A stretch of DNA of 64,000 nt from Dysgonamonadaceae bacterium (GCA_031275735.1 JAISOJ010000009.1:1-64000); one strand, 5' to 3'. Numbered from the stretch's first letter, positions 39,322-49,868 are shown. Translations and numbers: made by a program. Notes: generated by a model not told the origin, from the letters alone.

Positions 39322-42300
39322 ATGAAATTCAAACTATTTTGGATGGGCTTGTGCCTGACATTTGCGCAAGGAATATGCGGACAAATCGCTCCGGGGCAAA
39401 CGGATACAACCGATGTAGCTACCTGTTTCGATTTTATGGGAACCGTAAATTTTTCTTCTACTTACCGATGGATTACCAGTTATACCGGCCCTACCGCGCC
39501 GGACGACTGGACAGGTGGGCTATTAAATCCAAATACAAATAGAATGGTCGACTTCTCAATCCCTTTAGTAGCTGATTTAGATGGAGATGGATATCCGGAA
39601 ATAATTGGGTTGGGAGTATCCGGCACTGGTGGCTCGACCGGATATTATAATAATATTCAAATATACAACGGACAAACCGGTGAAATGATTACAAAATTAT
39701 ATTTACCGGGAACTGGTAATCATGATACATATTATTATTATCATTCCTCCTATCATGGTTCTCCGTGTCCTATGGCAATTGTGGATTCGGACAGGGACGG
39801 CATCAAAGAATTAATTTTTGCCTTTCCTAACAATAATTACTTAGCTTCAAGCTCTTATTGTAATAAGTTAGTTTCATTGGAATTGATTCCGCAAAAAAGC
39901 AACGACATAACGACAGATTATACGCTAAATGAAAAATGGCAGTCAACAGCTAATTATAATGCGGATTTGAGTGCCAACTACCATAAACCGCTACCCACTG
40001 TGGTTGATTTGGACGGCGATGGAAAAGCGGAAGTGGTAGTGTATAACCGGATATACAATGCGGCAACAGGAGCGCTATTGTCCAGTTTGGAAGGAAGTTC
40101 TTCTTTTATAGGGGGAGACGAAGGCGCTTATAATAATGATGATTACCTCGGCTTCAATTATGTGTATGACATGGACCTCGACGGGATTTATGATATCGTT
40201 GCCGGAGGCAAGATATATAAGATGCCCCAAAATATGAATGGTACTTTTTCTCCTACGACAATTACAATGACAGGCGTTCCTGACGGACGTACAGGAGTTG
40301 CCGATATTAACGGAGACGGTAGTCCGGATGTAGTAGTGGTTAAGAGGCTAGACAATGATGACATAAGAATAGTCGTTTGGAATCCTAATTTTTCCAATGG
40401 AGGGAATTCCTCGTCCCCTACAATTTTAGCCGATAGAACTTTTATGCATGAAGGCTACACGGGAGCCGCCTTCGCTAGCAATTCGTATGTTTTTATTGGC
40501 GATATCGACGGCCGAGTACAACAAACGACAGACAATCAAAGCTATCGCTTGCCGGAGATTGCTATATTGTCGGGACCTTACTCCTATGTGAATAGCAAAC
40601 ACTTAACTGTGCATCCGAATGTAGCGGGAATCTCTACGGCTGACGGCGGTTTTCCTACTACAGGAACCACTGCGGGAGAGGGCGCTATCGTCGCTGTTAC
40701 TTGGGATGCAAACCCCGGTGTATCGAAGGAAGAGCGCCTAAAACTATCGTTTATATTGGAACATGATGATCCCTCGCGTAATACCGGATTCACCATGTTT
40801 GATTTTGATAACGACGCTCAACAGGAAATTTGTTACCGGGATGAAAAGTCTTTACGCATCATAAAACCGATCAAGCCATTAATTAAAAATACTGCGACGG
40901 CAGCGTCAAACGGTATTTTATTCAAACAAGCAGTCATCTCTTATACGGGATTTGAATATCCGGTTATTGCGGATATAGACAATGACGCTTCTGCTGAAAT
41001 TATTGTTACAGGACGCAATGCGAACTCTGGCGCTTATTATTATGCATATATTTACGCCGTAGGTCCGAAGAACGATAAATTTGCTCCCGCATTGGGGGTT
41101 TGGAATCAATATATGTACGACCCGTTTAAAATCAAGGCGGATAGTTTAACTACGCCGATTGGTCCTGCACCCAATCGCCTGAGCCCGGAGTTCACGTATA
41201 ACCGGGTGGTTCGAAATGCAGAGGGTACGATCATAAAAACGGCAGAGGGATACCAACCTTATAATGCAACCATTATGCAAGACATGCGCTTCAAGAATAC
41301 GCCGGGAACTCCACATGGGAGCATAGAGCCGATTATTTTCCTGACGGAAGCCTATATTGTTACTACCGGAGCAGATAAACCAACCATAACGGGGACAAAT
41401 ACTACGAACGGGAAAATAACCCTCTATGTGGGTAATAAATCGACTGCGGAAACGGACGTAAATGCCAATACGCCGATTTCCATCTATCAAAACTCCGTAT
41501 CGAAAGCCAATTTTGTAAAAAAAGTAAGTCTTTCCGGATGTGGTTTTACGGGAGGCTCCATCCAAGCCGGCCAAACGGCAAAGATTGAAATTACGGGAGG
41601 AATAGACCCGACAGCCATCTATATCCTGCGTTTGGGAGACGATAGCGATTTGTCGGGTATAAACGAAATTTGGCGTTTCGGCCTCAATCCTCCGGCAACC
41701 AACAATACAAGCAACCAAACGGGTCCCTCTTCGCTAGCTTTCCGCGATTGCGACTGGAGCGATCAGGAAATAAAAGTAGCTCAACTTGTGGCCAACGACG
41801 ATATATATACCATTCAGGAACACAGTTTTGTGGATATTGATTTATTGGCCAATGATATTATTCCCGCCGATGCATCGATCAATATTAGAGAAGGCTTGAA
41901 CGGAGAGCTTTTGTCCGGACCTGTCGCCGGTGATCTCACCTGGTCGGGAAATGTACTTCGCTATACGCACAACGCAAAGACCGATCTGACGGATGGAATC
42001 GAATCTTTTCAATACCAAATTTCTTATATGTTTCCCGGCGCCGGTGCGGTAACAACGAGGACGGCAACGGTGTACATCTATATTTTGCAAAGCGAGGCCA
42101 ATGCTTTTGTCAGTTGTTACGGCGATAATTACCTGATTCAATTGAAAGAATTGCCCGGCGGCGTTCAATTCTATTGGTCCAGCGGGTTTTCCACTAAGGA
42201 AGAAACAACTCCCCATAGCTCCTTGCAACTATCGAATATAGTAGAGGATACTATTTTCTATATCCGTCCCGTTCCCACCGCAGCGCCTTACAATGGCCTT

Positions 42301-43860
42301 TCATTCCCGCGGGGCAAGTTGCATGTTTCAGTCGTACCGGAGGAAATCGATGGAAAACGAACTATTTTGAAATGGACAGGCGCCGCCAGTACCAATTGGT
42401 TTGATCCGAACAACTGGACGGATAACGACGGTAATGCAGTAACTTATTCGCCCTCTAACTGCACAGACGTAATCTTGTCGGAAGGGAAAAGCCGCTATCC
42501 GACATTAAACAGACCCGGAATAGCTAATAATATTTATATAAAAAACCGGGCAATGCTAGGGAATACTTTCCAACTTACATACGAAAAAGCTGCTTTCGAA
42601 CTGAAATTGAAGGCAAAGGAACGCAACCGCCTGTTGATGTACTCGGCGCCTTTCGGCAAAACTTATTCCGGCGACTTTATGTTGCGCGGCAAAGATGGTT
42701 ATCCCATCAAAAAAGCGGTTTACATGAGTTTCTTCCAGGCAACGAATCCGGATAATTCTTCCGAAACAGCAACGGCATACCACTTTACGCAGTCGTTCAG
42801 TAAAGAAGACGAGGAATTAACTTTAGGCAAAGGGTTTATCCTGTCTGTGGACGGTACGCAGGATACGGGCGATACCTCGTTCCAATTCCCGTCGCCGGTC
42901 GATCAATACGAATATTATTATGACGACGAATATATTGATAATTTGACAACACCGCCACAGGCGCCGTTGGCGCCGTTCTCCGGAGTGTTGGATAGAGGAA
43001 ACCCGGAGAAGAATAGCCGGTTCATTGCCGAAATGAGCAGCGGCGGCACATACAGCGCCTCCGGCTATTTTGATTTGACCATACCCAACGACCTTCCCGG
43101 CTCAAAATTGTTGATGCTGGTAAACCCGTTCAACTCCTTTTTAAGTGTGGATTCCGTTTTGGTGGGAAATGCAACAGTCTTGGAAGCCGGCCGCTACTAT
43201 ATTTGGGACGGTTCGGAGATAAGCGGTTTTATATCTTTTCAAAAGGCGAAAAATCAATGGGTCGTCGGCAATCCGGATGCCCTGCCGCAAACGCCTTCGC
43301 CACTCCTGATACCTCCTTACCAGGCTATTTTTGTATTGAAAAAGAACCCCGGTTCAATGGCAACCGTCCGTCTTTCCGAAAACTGGACAACCACAGACGG
43401 TGTCGGCTATGAATTGCGTTCGGGACACCAAACGGATGCGGGCGGCGAAGAAAACGCATGGTATCTGAATGTTTCGTCGGGCGAATTGGCCGGTCGTACA
43501 GCCTTGTTCGCTTCGGAAGAAACGACACATACGCCGGCTTTGTTTTTCGACGGCGACCAAGCGCAATCATTGGATATTTATGTGATTGACAAACAAGGGA
43601 AAGCTGTTTCGATAACGGGTTTCTCCGCCGAAGAACAAGAGGTGCAACTGGGACTTCGGCTGAAACAGTCCGGCGAAATCGAAATGGATTTGCAAGGCTT
43701 GGATACGGACGGCTATCAAGTGTACCTGAAAGATGAAGACCAACTGATTGATTTGTCAGACGGCAAGAAATACAAAACAACTATTGTTCGTCCGGTAGAT
43801 GCCAATAAAACTTACTTTGAAGTCAACGACCGTTTCAGTTTATTAATTAAAAAGAATTGA
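39322..43860 (+). CDS. Giant secreted FG-GAP/VCBS-repeat-like protein
   Basis: ORF call begins 39217, but ATG 39322 starts a good signal peptide MKFKLFWMGLCLTFAQGICG. Repeated D-x-D-x-D-G motifs: VADLDGDGYPEIIG, VDLDGDGKAEVVV, MDLDGIYDIVAG, ADINGDGSPDVVV. Confidence 0.75.
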   Translation: MKFKLFWMGLCLTFAQGICGQIAPGQTDTTDVATCFDFMGTVNFSSTYRWITSYTGPTAPDDWTGGLLNPNTNRMVDFSIPLVADLDGDGYPEIIGLGVSGTGGSTGYYNNIQIYNGQTGEMITKLYLPGTGNHDTYYYYHSSYHGSPCPMAIVDSDRDGIKELIFAFPNNNYLASSSYCNKLVSLELIPQKSNDITTDYTLNEKWQSTANYNADLSANYHKPLPTVVDLDGDGKAEVVVYNRIYNAATGALLSSLEGSSSFIGGDEGAYNNDDYLGFNYVYDMDLDGIYDIVAGGKIYKMPQNMNGTFSPTTITMTGVPDGRTGVADINGDGSPDVVVVKRLDNDDIRIVVWNPNFSNGGNSSSPTILADRTFMHEGYTGAAFASNSYVFIGDIDGRVQQTTDNQSYRLPEIAILSGPYSYVNSKHLTVHPNVAGISTADGGFPTTGTTAGEGAIVAVTWDANPGVSKEERLKLSFILEHDDPSRNTGFTMFDFDNDAQQEICYRDEKSLRIIKPIKPLIKNTATAASNGILFKQAVISYTGFEYPVIADIDNDASAEIIVTGRNANSGAYYYAYIYAVGPKNDKFAPALGVWNQYMYDPFKIKADSLTTPIGPAPNRLSPEFTYNRVVRNAEGTIIKTAEGYQPYNATIMQDMRFKNTPGTPHGSIEPIIFLTEAYIVTTGADKPTITGTNTTNGKITLYVGNKSTAETDVNANTPISIYQNSVSKANFVKKVSLSGCGFTGGSIQAGQTAKIEITGGIDPTAIYILRLGDDSDLSGINEIWRFGLNPPATNNTSNQTGPSSLAFRDCDWSDQEIKVAQLVANDDIYTIQEHSFVDIDLLANDIIPADASINIREGLNGELLSGPVAGDLTWSGNVLRYTHNAKTDLTDGIESFQYQISYMFPGAGAVTTRTATVYIYILQSEANAFVSCYGDNYLIQLKELPGGVQFYWSSGFSTKEETTPHSSLQLSNIVEDTIFYIRPVPTAAPYNGLSFPRGKLHVSVVPEEIDGKRTILKWTGAASTNWFDPNNWTDNDGNAVTYSPSNCTDVILSEGKSRYPTLNRPGIANNIYIKNRAMLGNTFQLTYEKAAFELKLKAKERNRLLMYSAPFGKTYSGDFMLRGKDGYPIKKAVYMSFFQATNPDNSSETATAYHFTQSFSKEDEELTLGKGFILSVDGTQDTGDTSFQFPSPVDQYEYYYDDEYIDNLTTPPQAPLAPFSGVLDRGNPEKNSRFIAEMSSGGTYSASGYFDLTIPNDLPGSKLLMLVNPFNSFLSVDSVLVGNATVLEAGRYYIWDGSEISGFISFQKAKNQWVVGNPDALPQTPSPLLIPPYQAIFVLKKNPGSMATVRLSENWTTTDGVGYELRSGHQTDAGGEENAWYLNVSSGELAGRTALFASEETTHTPALFFDGDQAQSLDIYVIDKQGKAVSITGFSAEEQEVQLGLRLKQSGEIEMDLQGLDTDGYQVYLKDEDQLIDLSDGKKYKTTIVRPVDANKTYFEVNDRFSLLIKKN

Positions 43861-44038
43861 ACATTCGCTATTTTCCGGTTGTTCTATTTCAATAATAGAT
43901 TGATTATCAAAGAAGGAATAGAAAAAGGAACAGAAAGAAAGGATAAGGAAGAAGAAATAAACAAGTTGCAGAGTTTGTTTTCATACCGTGCTTCTTCCTC
44001 CCTTTCTCTCTGTTTCTTTATTCCATTAATATTTACGT

Positions 44039-44974
44039 ATGAAAGAAAAAAGCAAGCCTTACCGGGATTTCGGCGATTATTTGTCAACGGTTTTTCCTTT
44101 CAAGGTACAGAAAATTTCCATCAATGCCGGTTTTACCTGCCCAAACCGCGACGGGACAAAAGGATGGGGAGGCTGCACTTATTGTAATAATCAGACGTTC
44201 AGTCCGCAATATGCTGCGAATAATAAACCGGTTGCCCAACAGTTGGAAGAAGGAATGCGTTTTTTTTCGCACAAATATCCCCAAATGAAATACCTCGCTT
44301 ATTTCCAGGCTTATACTAATACTTACGACTCTGTAGAAAATCTTCTCCCAAAATACGAAGAAGCTTTGGACTATCCGAACGTTGTGGGCCTGATTATTGG
44401 AACCCGCCCCGACTGTGTGCCGGAAGAATTGCTGGATGAACTGGAAAAAATTTCCCGGAAATATTTTCTTTTGGTAGAATATGGCATCGAATCGACTTGT
44501 AACGAAACTTTGCAATTTATCAACCGGGGACATACGTATGAAGAGGCCGTAGAAGCTATCTTGCGAACCACTTCCCGGGGAATAAATAGCGGCGCTCATC
44601 TGATTTTGGGGCTTCCGGGCGAAACTCAAGCAATGATTCTTTCCCATGCCGATAAAATTTCCCAATTACCGCTTACGACGATCAAACTACATCAGTTACA
44701 ATTGATTCGTCACACGAAAATGGCCCGTCAGTTGGAAGAACATCCGGAATTGTTTCATCGATACGACGTGGATGAATACGTTGATTTGTGCATCGATTTC
44801 CTCGAACGTTTGCATCCCGATTTAGCTGTGGAACGTTTTGTTTCCCAATCCCCGGAAGAACTCTTGGCTGTTCCCGGCTGGGGATTGAAAAACTACGAAT
44901 TTACTGCTCAATTGAATAAACGAATCATAGAACGAGGCGCTTATCAAGGACGATATTTTTCCCTTTCCATCTAA
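44039..44974 (+). CDS. TIGR01212/YhcC family radical SAM protein
   Basis: INAGFTCPNRDGTKGWGGCTYCNNQTFSPQY...LIIGTRPDCVPEELLDEL...GAHLILGLPGE. Confidence 0.9.
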   Translation: MKEKSKPYRDFGDYLSTVFPFKVQKISINAGFTCPNRDGTKGWGGCTYCNNQTFSPQYAANNKPVAQQLEEGMRFFSHKYPQMKYLAYFQAYTNTYDSVENLLPKYEEALDYPNVVGLIIGTRPDCVPEELLDELEKISRKYFLLVEYGIESTCNETLQFINRGHTYEEAVEAILRTTSRGINSGAHLILGLPGETQAMILSHADKISQLPLTTIKLHQLQLIRHTKMARQLEEHPELFHRYDVDEYVDLCIDFLERLHPDLAVERFVSQSPEELLAVPGWGLKNYEFTAQLNKRIIERGAYQGRYFSLSI

Positions 44975-45768
44975 AAGTTCAGCATCAAGCCGAGTCCACA
45001 GGCATAAATTTCAGGCCCTTTGTTCTTTTCGAACAGAGAAAAAGGCTGGTAATACCCGAAAATACTGAAATCGTCGAAACCGGCATGGCAGGTAATACGG
45101 GCGCTTATCGGTAAAAGGTTCAAATTGTGATAATTCGCTTTTTCAATCCCATGAGATGTTCTTATGTCCAATTGCGACTTGGAATAACACTTGATCAACC
45201 CTTCGACGCCTCCGTAAATAAAAAAATGCTTGTTGTGTCCAACTGTCGTCTGGTATTCCAATAATAACGGAATTGTTGCGTAATAAACCAGTAATTTATT
45301 GGATTCGTATTCCCTTGCAGGGTCTTTCACAAATTGCGAAATCCCGTCAATTTCCTGCAATCCGATGTTTCCTTTGAAATGATAGCGCGACCAATCGAAT
45401 CCCAAGCCGGAAACGAATACCCAGTGGCCGGACAATGGAATATTATAGTCAATCAGATTTAAAACAATTGAATACGAGCGACTTAAATTCAAATTAGGTA
45501 CAGGGTTGGTTTTTCCTAAGTTTTCCAGTTTGGAAAAAGCAAATCCGATGCCCGTCCAATGCGAGGATATCGGACGAGATTTATCTGGTTTTTTCCATTG
45601 AAAAATAAAATTGTAGGACGAACCATCGAAGAATACGGAACTTTTCTCTTCCGTTTCGTCTTCCATTTCACTGTTTATTCTTGTTTCTTCTGCTACAATA
45701 ATTTTTTGTGCAAATAGCGATGCGGACAACAAAAGTGCTCCGACTACGGATAATAAATTTTTTTTCAT
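44971..45768 (-). CDS. Outer membrane beta-barrel (porin-like) protein
   Basis: Signal peptide, alternating amphipathic strands, terminal aromatic residue (GLGLMLNF). Confidence 0.65.
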   Translation of the reverse strand: MKKNLLSVVGALLLSASLFAQKIIVAEETRINSEMEDETEEKSSVFFDGSSYNFIFQWKKPDKSRPISSHWTGIGFAFSKLENLGKTNPVPNLNLSRSYSIVLNLIDYNIPLSGHWVFVSGLGFDWSRYHFKGNIGLQEIDGISQFVKDPAREYESNKLLVYYATIPLLLEYQTTVGHNKHFFIYGGVEGLIKCYSKSQLDIRTSHGIEKANYHNLNLLPISARITCHAGFDDFSIFGYYQPFSLFEKNKGPEIYACGLGLMLNF

Positions 45769-45773
45769 GATGA

Positions 45774-46259
45774 TTATAGATTTATTTGTTTGTTATTGAC
45801 TTTGATAAATAAATTTTTCAGTTTATTCAATTCGTGCTCCAACCATTGGGGGGAGAAATGACCGCGTATATAAATTAAAGTCATCTTCTCCGATTTATTG
45901 GTAAACAAGACATATTCGTATTCCTTGGAATTGCCCTTTTTCGTCAGACAATAATATCCGCTTTCTATTTCACCGTTTTGCCTGGATTCCATCAAAATAT
46001 GTCCATTTTTTAAATCGTTTTGAATTGACTCCACAGTTGCATGTATTATCACAGAATCGGAAGGGATAATCAAGCTTTTGTAATATTTTATTCGAGTATG
46101 TCCCCTGAGTATATCGTTGGCTAATTCGATCAGAATCGAACCTTCCTTTTTTCCGTAATCTTTGAATATTGTTTCAATACTCAGTCCTTTCTGTGCATTT
46201 ATCGGCAGTGCGGCCAACAAAAAGCAAGATAAAAAAATCAATTGTTTTAACGGATTCAT
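45774..46259 (-). CDS. DUF6108-like secreted protein
   Basis: Signal peptide LIFLSCFLLAALPINAQKGLSIETIFKDYGKKEGSILIELANDIL; small Bacteroidales-type protein in the sigma operon. Confidence 0.6.
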   Translation of the reverse strand: MNPLKQLIFLSCFLLAALPINAQKGLSIETIFKDYGKKEGSILIELANDILRGHTRIKYYKSLIIPSDSVIIHATVESIQNDLKNGHILMESRQNGEIESGYYCLTKKGNSKEYEYVLFTNKSEKMTLIYIRGHFSPQWLEHELNKLKNLFIKVNNKQINL

Positions 46260-46277
46260 ATGGCTTGTTATTAATAG

Positions 46278-46730
46278 TTATTCGAAAAAAGAGTCTAGCG
46301 CTTCGGCTTGGGAAGCAAAAACCGATTCGTTATTTCGGGAAAGGCTCTCCAAGGTCTTCAATGCTTCCAATCGGATCAGTTCAAGATTAGTATATGCTTT
46401 ACCGTTGATGTAAGCGCAAGAAGTTTCCTGCATTTGATAGTCTTTGAACGTAATTTTTACTCCTGCATATACCAGCAAACAAACGGCCGCTGCCACGCCT
46501 GCCCAACGAAGATAGACTTTCCTGCCCTTTTTCTCAGGCAACGGTTTTGTCTTACCGGCTTCTATTTCCAAGGCAAAGAATCGAAACATCGCCTTATACG
46601 CTTCCCATTCTGCCGGAACAGTTTCCTTTTGAAAGTACGCCCGAAGGTATTCTTCTTCTTTCAAAGTTGTTAAGCCCTCGAAATATTTTTCAATCAATGT
46701 TTCTATTTCTACTTTACATTCATTCATCAT
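46278..46730 (-). CDS. Predicted membrane anti-sigma-like protein
   Basis: Cytosolic N-terminus IETLIEKYFEGLTTLKEEEYLRAYF, a single TM (VAAAVCLLVYAGV); overlaps the sigma gene by 11 bp. Confidence 0.6.
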   Translation of the reverse strand: MMNECKVEIETLIEKYFEGLTTLKEEEYLRAYFQKETVPAEWEAYKAMFRFFALEIEAGKTKPLPEKKGRKVYLRWAGVAAAVCLLVYAGVKITFKDYQMQETSCAYINGKAYTNLELIRLEALKTLESLSRNNESVFASQAEALDSFFE

Positions 46731-47235
46731 TACCTAATTTATAATTCATAATTTTTATAAATCGTTCCCTGACTTTTTTCCTCGCCCTTGAGAGATTGAC
46801 GGTCACAGCGCTTACCTCGGCGCCGGCAATTTCCGCAATTTCCTGTAATTCATATCCTTCGATATCGCGCATTCGGATAACTATTTTCTGTGATTCGGGC
46901 AAACGTTCAATGATTTGTTTCACCAGACCGATTACATCGTTTTTTTCCATTTCCGAATACGGCGTTTCATTTTCCGCGCCCAAACAAAAATCGTTGACTT
47001 CCGTATTTTCCCTGCGACTTTTCAGCCGGTCGATACAGCTATTTTTGGTTATCTGCATCGCAAAAGCGGCCGGATTGGAAATCGTAGGCAATTGCTCCCT
47101 GATGTTCCACAAGCGAAGCATCGTTTCCTGTACCACATCTTCGGCCTCTTCTTTCTGTTGCAGCCATTTCAAAGCCGCCCGGAAAAGCGTTTGCCTGAGA
47201 GGGATAATTGTTGATTTGAACCGTTCGGATTGCAT
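46720..47235 (-). CDS. ECF RNA polymerase sigma factor (sigma-70 family)
   Basis: EEAEDVVQETMLRLWNIREQL and IVIRMRDIEGYELQEIAEIAGAEVSAVTVNLSRARKKVRE. Confidence 0.92.
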   Translation of the reverse strand: MQSERFKSTIIPLRQTLFRAALKWLQQKEEAEDVVQETMLRLWNIREQLPTISNPAAFAMQITKNSCIDRLKSRRENTEVNDFCLGAENETPYSEMEKNDVIGLVKQIIERLPESQKIVIRMRDIEGYELQEIAEIAGAEVSAVTVNLSRARKKVRERFIKIMNYKLGNDE

Positions 47236-47274
47236 ATATATCTTAATGACGGTTCAGCAGGAAAAATATAACAT

Positions 47275-48168
47275 TTACATGCGAAGTTTCATTCCGGCAA
47301 AGATTGTGTCGGGTTTCAAGCTAAAAACCGAATGCATTTCTCCGGCCATCGACAGACCGCACTGGTCGCAGATACCGGCGGTTTTCCCCTGGCACTCCGT
47401 CAGACGGACGCCATCGGAAAGGATGAAGTTGGTTACCCAGCATTGTTTTTTGAAGTTGTTGTGTTTCATTAGTTTCAGTCCGGAAATCGAATTCATGACC
47501 GGGTAGCCGGCTTTTTTCTTTTCGATAATCAAGTCGATGACCCGGGCGCGTTTTTCCCATTCGAGGAAAAGATACTCCGTTCCTTCGTAAGGTGTATGGA
47601 AATTCAAAGAAATGGACTGTATGTGAGGATTATTTTGGGCAAACTCAATGGTTTCTTCTACCGAGTGATAATTTTTGGAATTAACGACCATATTCACGCT
47701 CAAATGCGGATGATTGGCGGTAGCAATGTTTTTTACTAATCGATCGAACGAGCCTTTTCCTCGTATTTCGTCGTGATAATCGCCTAATCCGTCCAGGCTT
47801 ACCCATATGGAATCAGCTTCGGAACCGGAAAACGGCAATTGAGCGTTGGTCGTTATTGTCGTGGAAAAAAAACCGATGGTTTTCGATAAGCGAATCAAAC
47901 TATTCAGGTCTTTTTCCCCATCGCGCCACAACGTCGGTTCTCCTCCTTCGAAATCAACGAACCGGGAACCTAAACGATAAGAATAAAGTAATTCATCTTT
48001 GATCTGCTCGTAAAATTTGATATGGGGATTCGTTAATTGATAAATCGAACAATGTTTGCATGCCAAATTGCATTTATCGGAAACAAACAAAACCGTTTGC
48101 AACGGATTCTTATTCCCTAGCAATTTAGCTTTGAAAAACCAAAAAGGAAGATAAAGTAATGACTTCAT
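47275..48168 (-). CDS. Radical SAM protein (HpnH-like)
   Basis: SDKCNLACKHCSIYQ (CxxxCxxC), DFEGGEPTLW; C-terminal cysteines TECQGKTAGICDQCG. Confidence 0.85.
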   Translation of the reverse strand: MKSLLYLPFWFFKAKLLGNKNPLQTVLFVSDKCNLACKHCSIYQLTNPHIKFYEQIKDELLYSYRLGSRFVDFEGGEPTLWRDGEKDLNSLIRLSKTIGFFSTTITTNAQLPFSGSEADSIWVSLDGLGDYHDEIRGKGSFDRLVKNIATANHPHLSVNMVVNSKNYHSVEETIEFAQNNPHIQSISLNFHTPYEGTEYLFLEWEKRARVIDLIIEKKKAGYPVMNSISGLKLMKHNNFKKQCWVTNFILSDGVRLTECQGKTAGICDQCGLSMAGEMHSVFSLKPDTIFAGMKLRM

Positions 48169-48249
48169 TATTAACTAAGAACTAAAAGTTAAGAACTAAG
48201 AGCAATGCACTTTTCTTCTGTCTCCCTACCCTTTCCCTGTGCTGTTTCA

Positions 48250-49242
48250 CTACCCTTCGATTAAGCAAATGACGATAATGATTAAGCAAAAGAACGAGAG
48301 CAGGTTTCGAGCCAACAGCCAACGAATCCTGAACCAATCCAATTTGAGTAACTGTGTGCGTTTCCAGTCGCCCATTGGTCCCATCCAAATTTGTGGGGAA
48401 AACTTTTTCCCCGGATGACGGACAAATTCAATCATCAGGTAAAACAGGCCTGCCGCCATCGGGACCGCTAGCAAAGTAAGAAGATAGAAAAGAGATAAAT
48501 AGCCCAAGATTACTCCGACGACGATGCAACCGAAGGCAGCAAGCAACAAGAGGAATAAAACGGCCAACATTCGTTTTTTTGTCCGCAACAATACGGCAAA
48601 AGTCATTTTACCGGCTTCTTTATCCGGCTCGTAATCCATAATGGCATGTGTATAAACGATATTCGCAACCAACAATCCTACCGGAACGGATATAAAGATT
48701 ACCGACCAATCTAATTGTCCGCAAGCGGAATAATAGACGCCGGCCATCAATAAGGGTCCAAATATGATGCCAATGAGTATTTCGCCTAACCCGTGGTAGG
48801 AAAAGCGCAAAGGCCAACCCGAATAGGAAACTCCCAAGACAGCTGTTATCAGTGCAAACCATAAAATTGTATTTCCCCGGAAAAAGAAAATGATTCCGCC
48901 CAGTCCTAAAGCAATTGCTCCAAAAACGAAACAAGCGATTAGTAGTTGTTTCAAACTAGCTTCTCCCGATGTGATGTAGGCGCATTTGGCAATTCGCGAC
49001 CGGAGGCCCTTTTTTGCCAATACCTCTCGAAATTCAGCTCCCTTAACCCGATAGTCGAAATAATCGTCAAATAAATTCATGCACAAATGGCCGACAACTA
49101 CGCCGATAACGGCAATTATACCTAAATAAATGGAAAAATTTTTTTCCGGAAAAGCTAAGCAAAAAGCCAAAATTGCCGGCAGAAAACTTTGCGGTAATGC
49201 TCTTGAACGGGCATTTTGTATCCAGAAACGAACGATATTCAT
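48250..49242 (-). CDS. UbiA-family prenyltransferase (MenA-like)
   Basis: CMNLFDDYFDYRVKGAEF (NxxDxxxD-type), DYEPDKEAGKMTFAVLL, multiple TM helices. Confidence 0.85.
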   Translation of the reverse strand: MNIVRFWIQNARSRALPQSFLPAILAFCLAFPEKNFSIYLGIIAVIGVVVGHLCMNLFDDYFDYRVKGAEFREVLAKKGLRSRIAKCAYITSGEASLKQLLIACFVFGAIALGLGGIIFFFRGNTILWFALITAVLGVSYSGWPLRFSYHGLGEILIGIIFGPLLMAGVYYSACGQLDWSVIFISVPVGLLVANIVYTHAIMDYEPDKEAGKMTFAVLLRTKKRMLAVLFLLLLAAFGCIVVGVILGYLSLFYLLTLLAVPMAAGLFYLMIEFVRHPGKKFSPQIWMGPMGDWKRTQLLKLDWFRIRWLLARNLLSFFCLIIIVICLIEG

Positions 49243-49868
49243 CTTTTATCTTGAGATTGCATAGTTTAAAAACAGGTACAAATATAAGGGATAAAAATCA
49301 TTCAACCATGAACGGTGATTCAAAAATTAAAAGTAAAAGCAAAAAATAAAAACTAAGATAATCATAGTTTACGTACTTTATCATGGAAGCATAAAATTAG
49401 CTATTTATCGCGTGTTATTGTGGATTCAATTGATATTCGTTAGAGGTCGTCTCAACAAAAGTTTGACTTATCAAAAGTATAAGGTATTTTTTCTCCAAAA
49501 CCGATTGATTAGCTGAAATAAACCAATTTTTAAACGTATAAGATTTTATACATTGAGGAGAAGGTTTACATAAACCTTTTTTGTTCTTTGAAACTCTTTT
49601 TGAAAATAATAACAATTTCATAAACAAAAATCAGAAAAAGTTTATTTTTCCGATATTACTGCAAATTTAAAAGCTTATTTTTGTTAGAAAATAAATTAAT
49701 TTATCAAAAAAAGTCATTTTCGTTAAAACTTAATATATGCGTAATGAATGATATGGTTTTGTAATAATATTATCATCTATATAATACAAAAGTCAAATAA
49801 TTTTGTAATCTGTAAATTACAGTTCCAATTTTTATGTTTATATTTGTCGACAAAAAAAATAGAAATAT

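Noticed and set aside
41146-41718. 190 aa ORF antisense to the FG-GAP-like gene
   Set aside because: Shadow ORF; the opposite strand has coherent domain repeats.
44084-44665. 193 aa ORF antisense to the radical SAM gene
   Set aside because: Shadow ORF of a YhcC-type gene with clear cysteine motifs.
46796-47506. 236 aa plus-strand ORF overlapping the sigma factor and radical SAM genes
   Set aside because: Antisense to two well-supported genes; Ser/Ile-rich artefact.
49415-49627. 70 aa minus-strand ORF in an AT-rich gap
   Set aside because: No homology-like features or convincing start context; probably chance.
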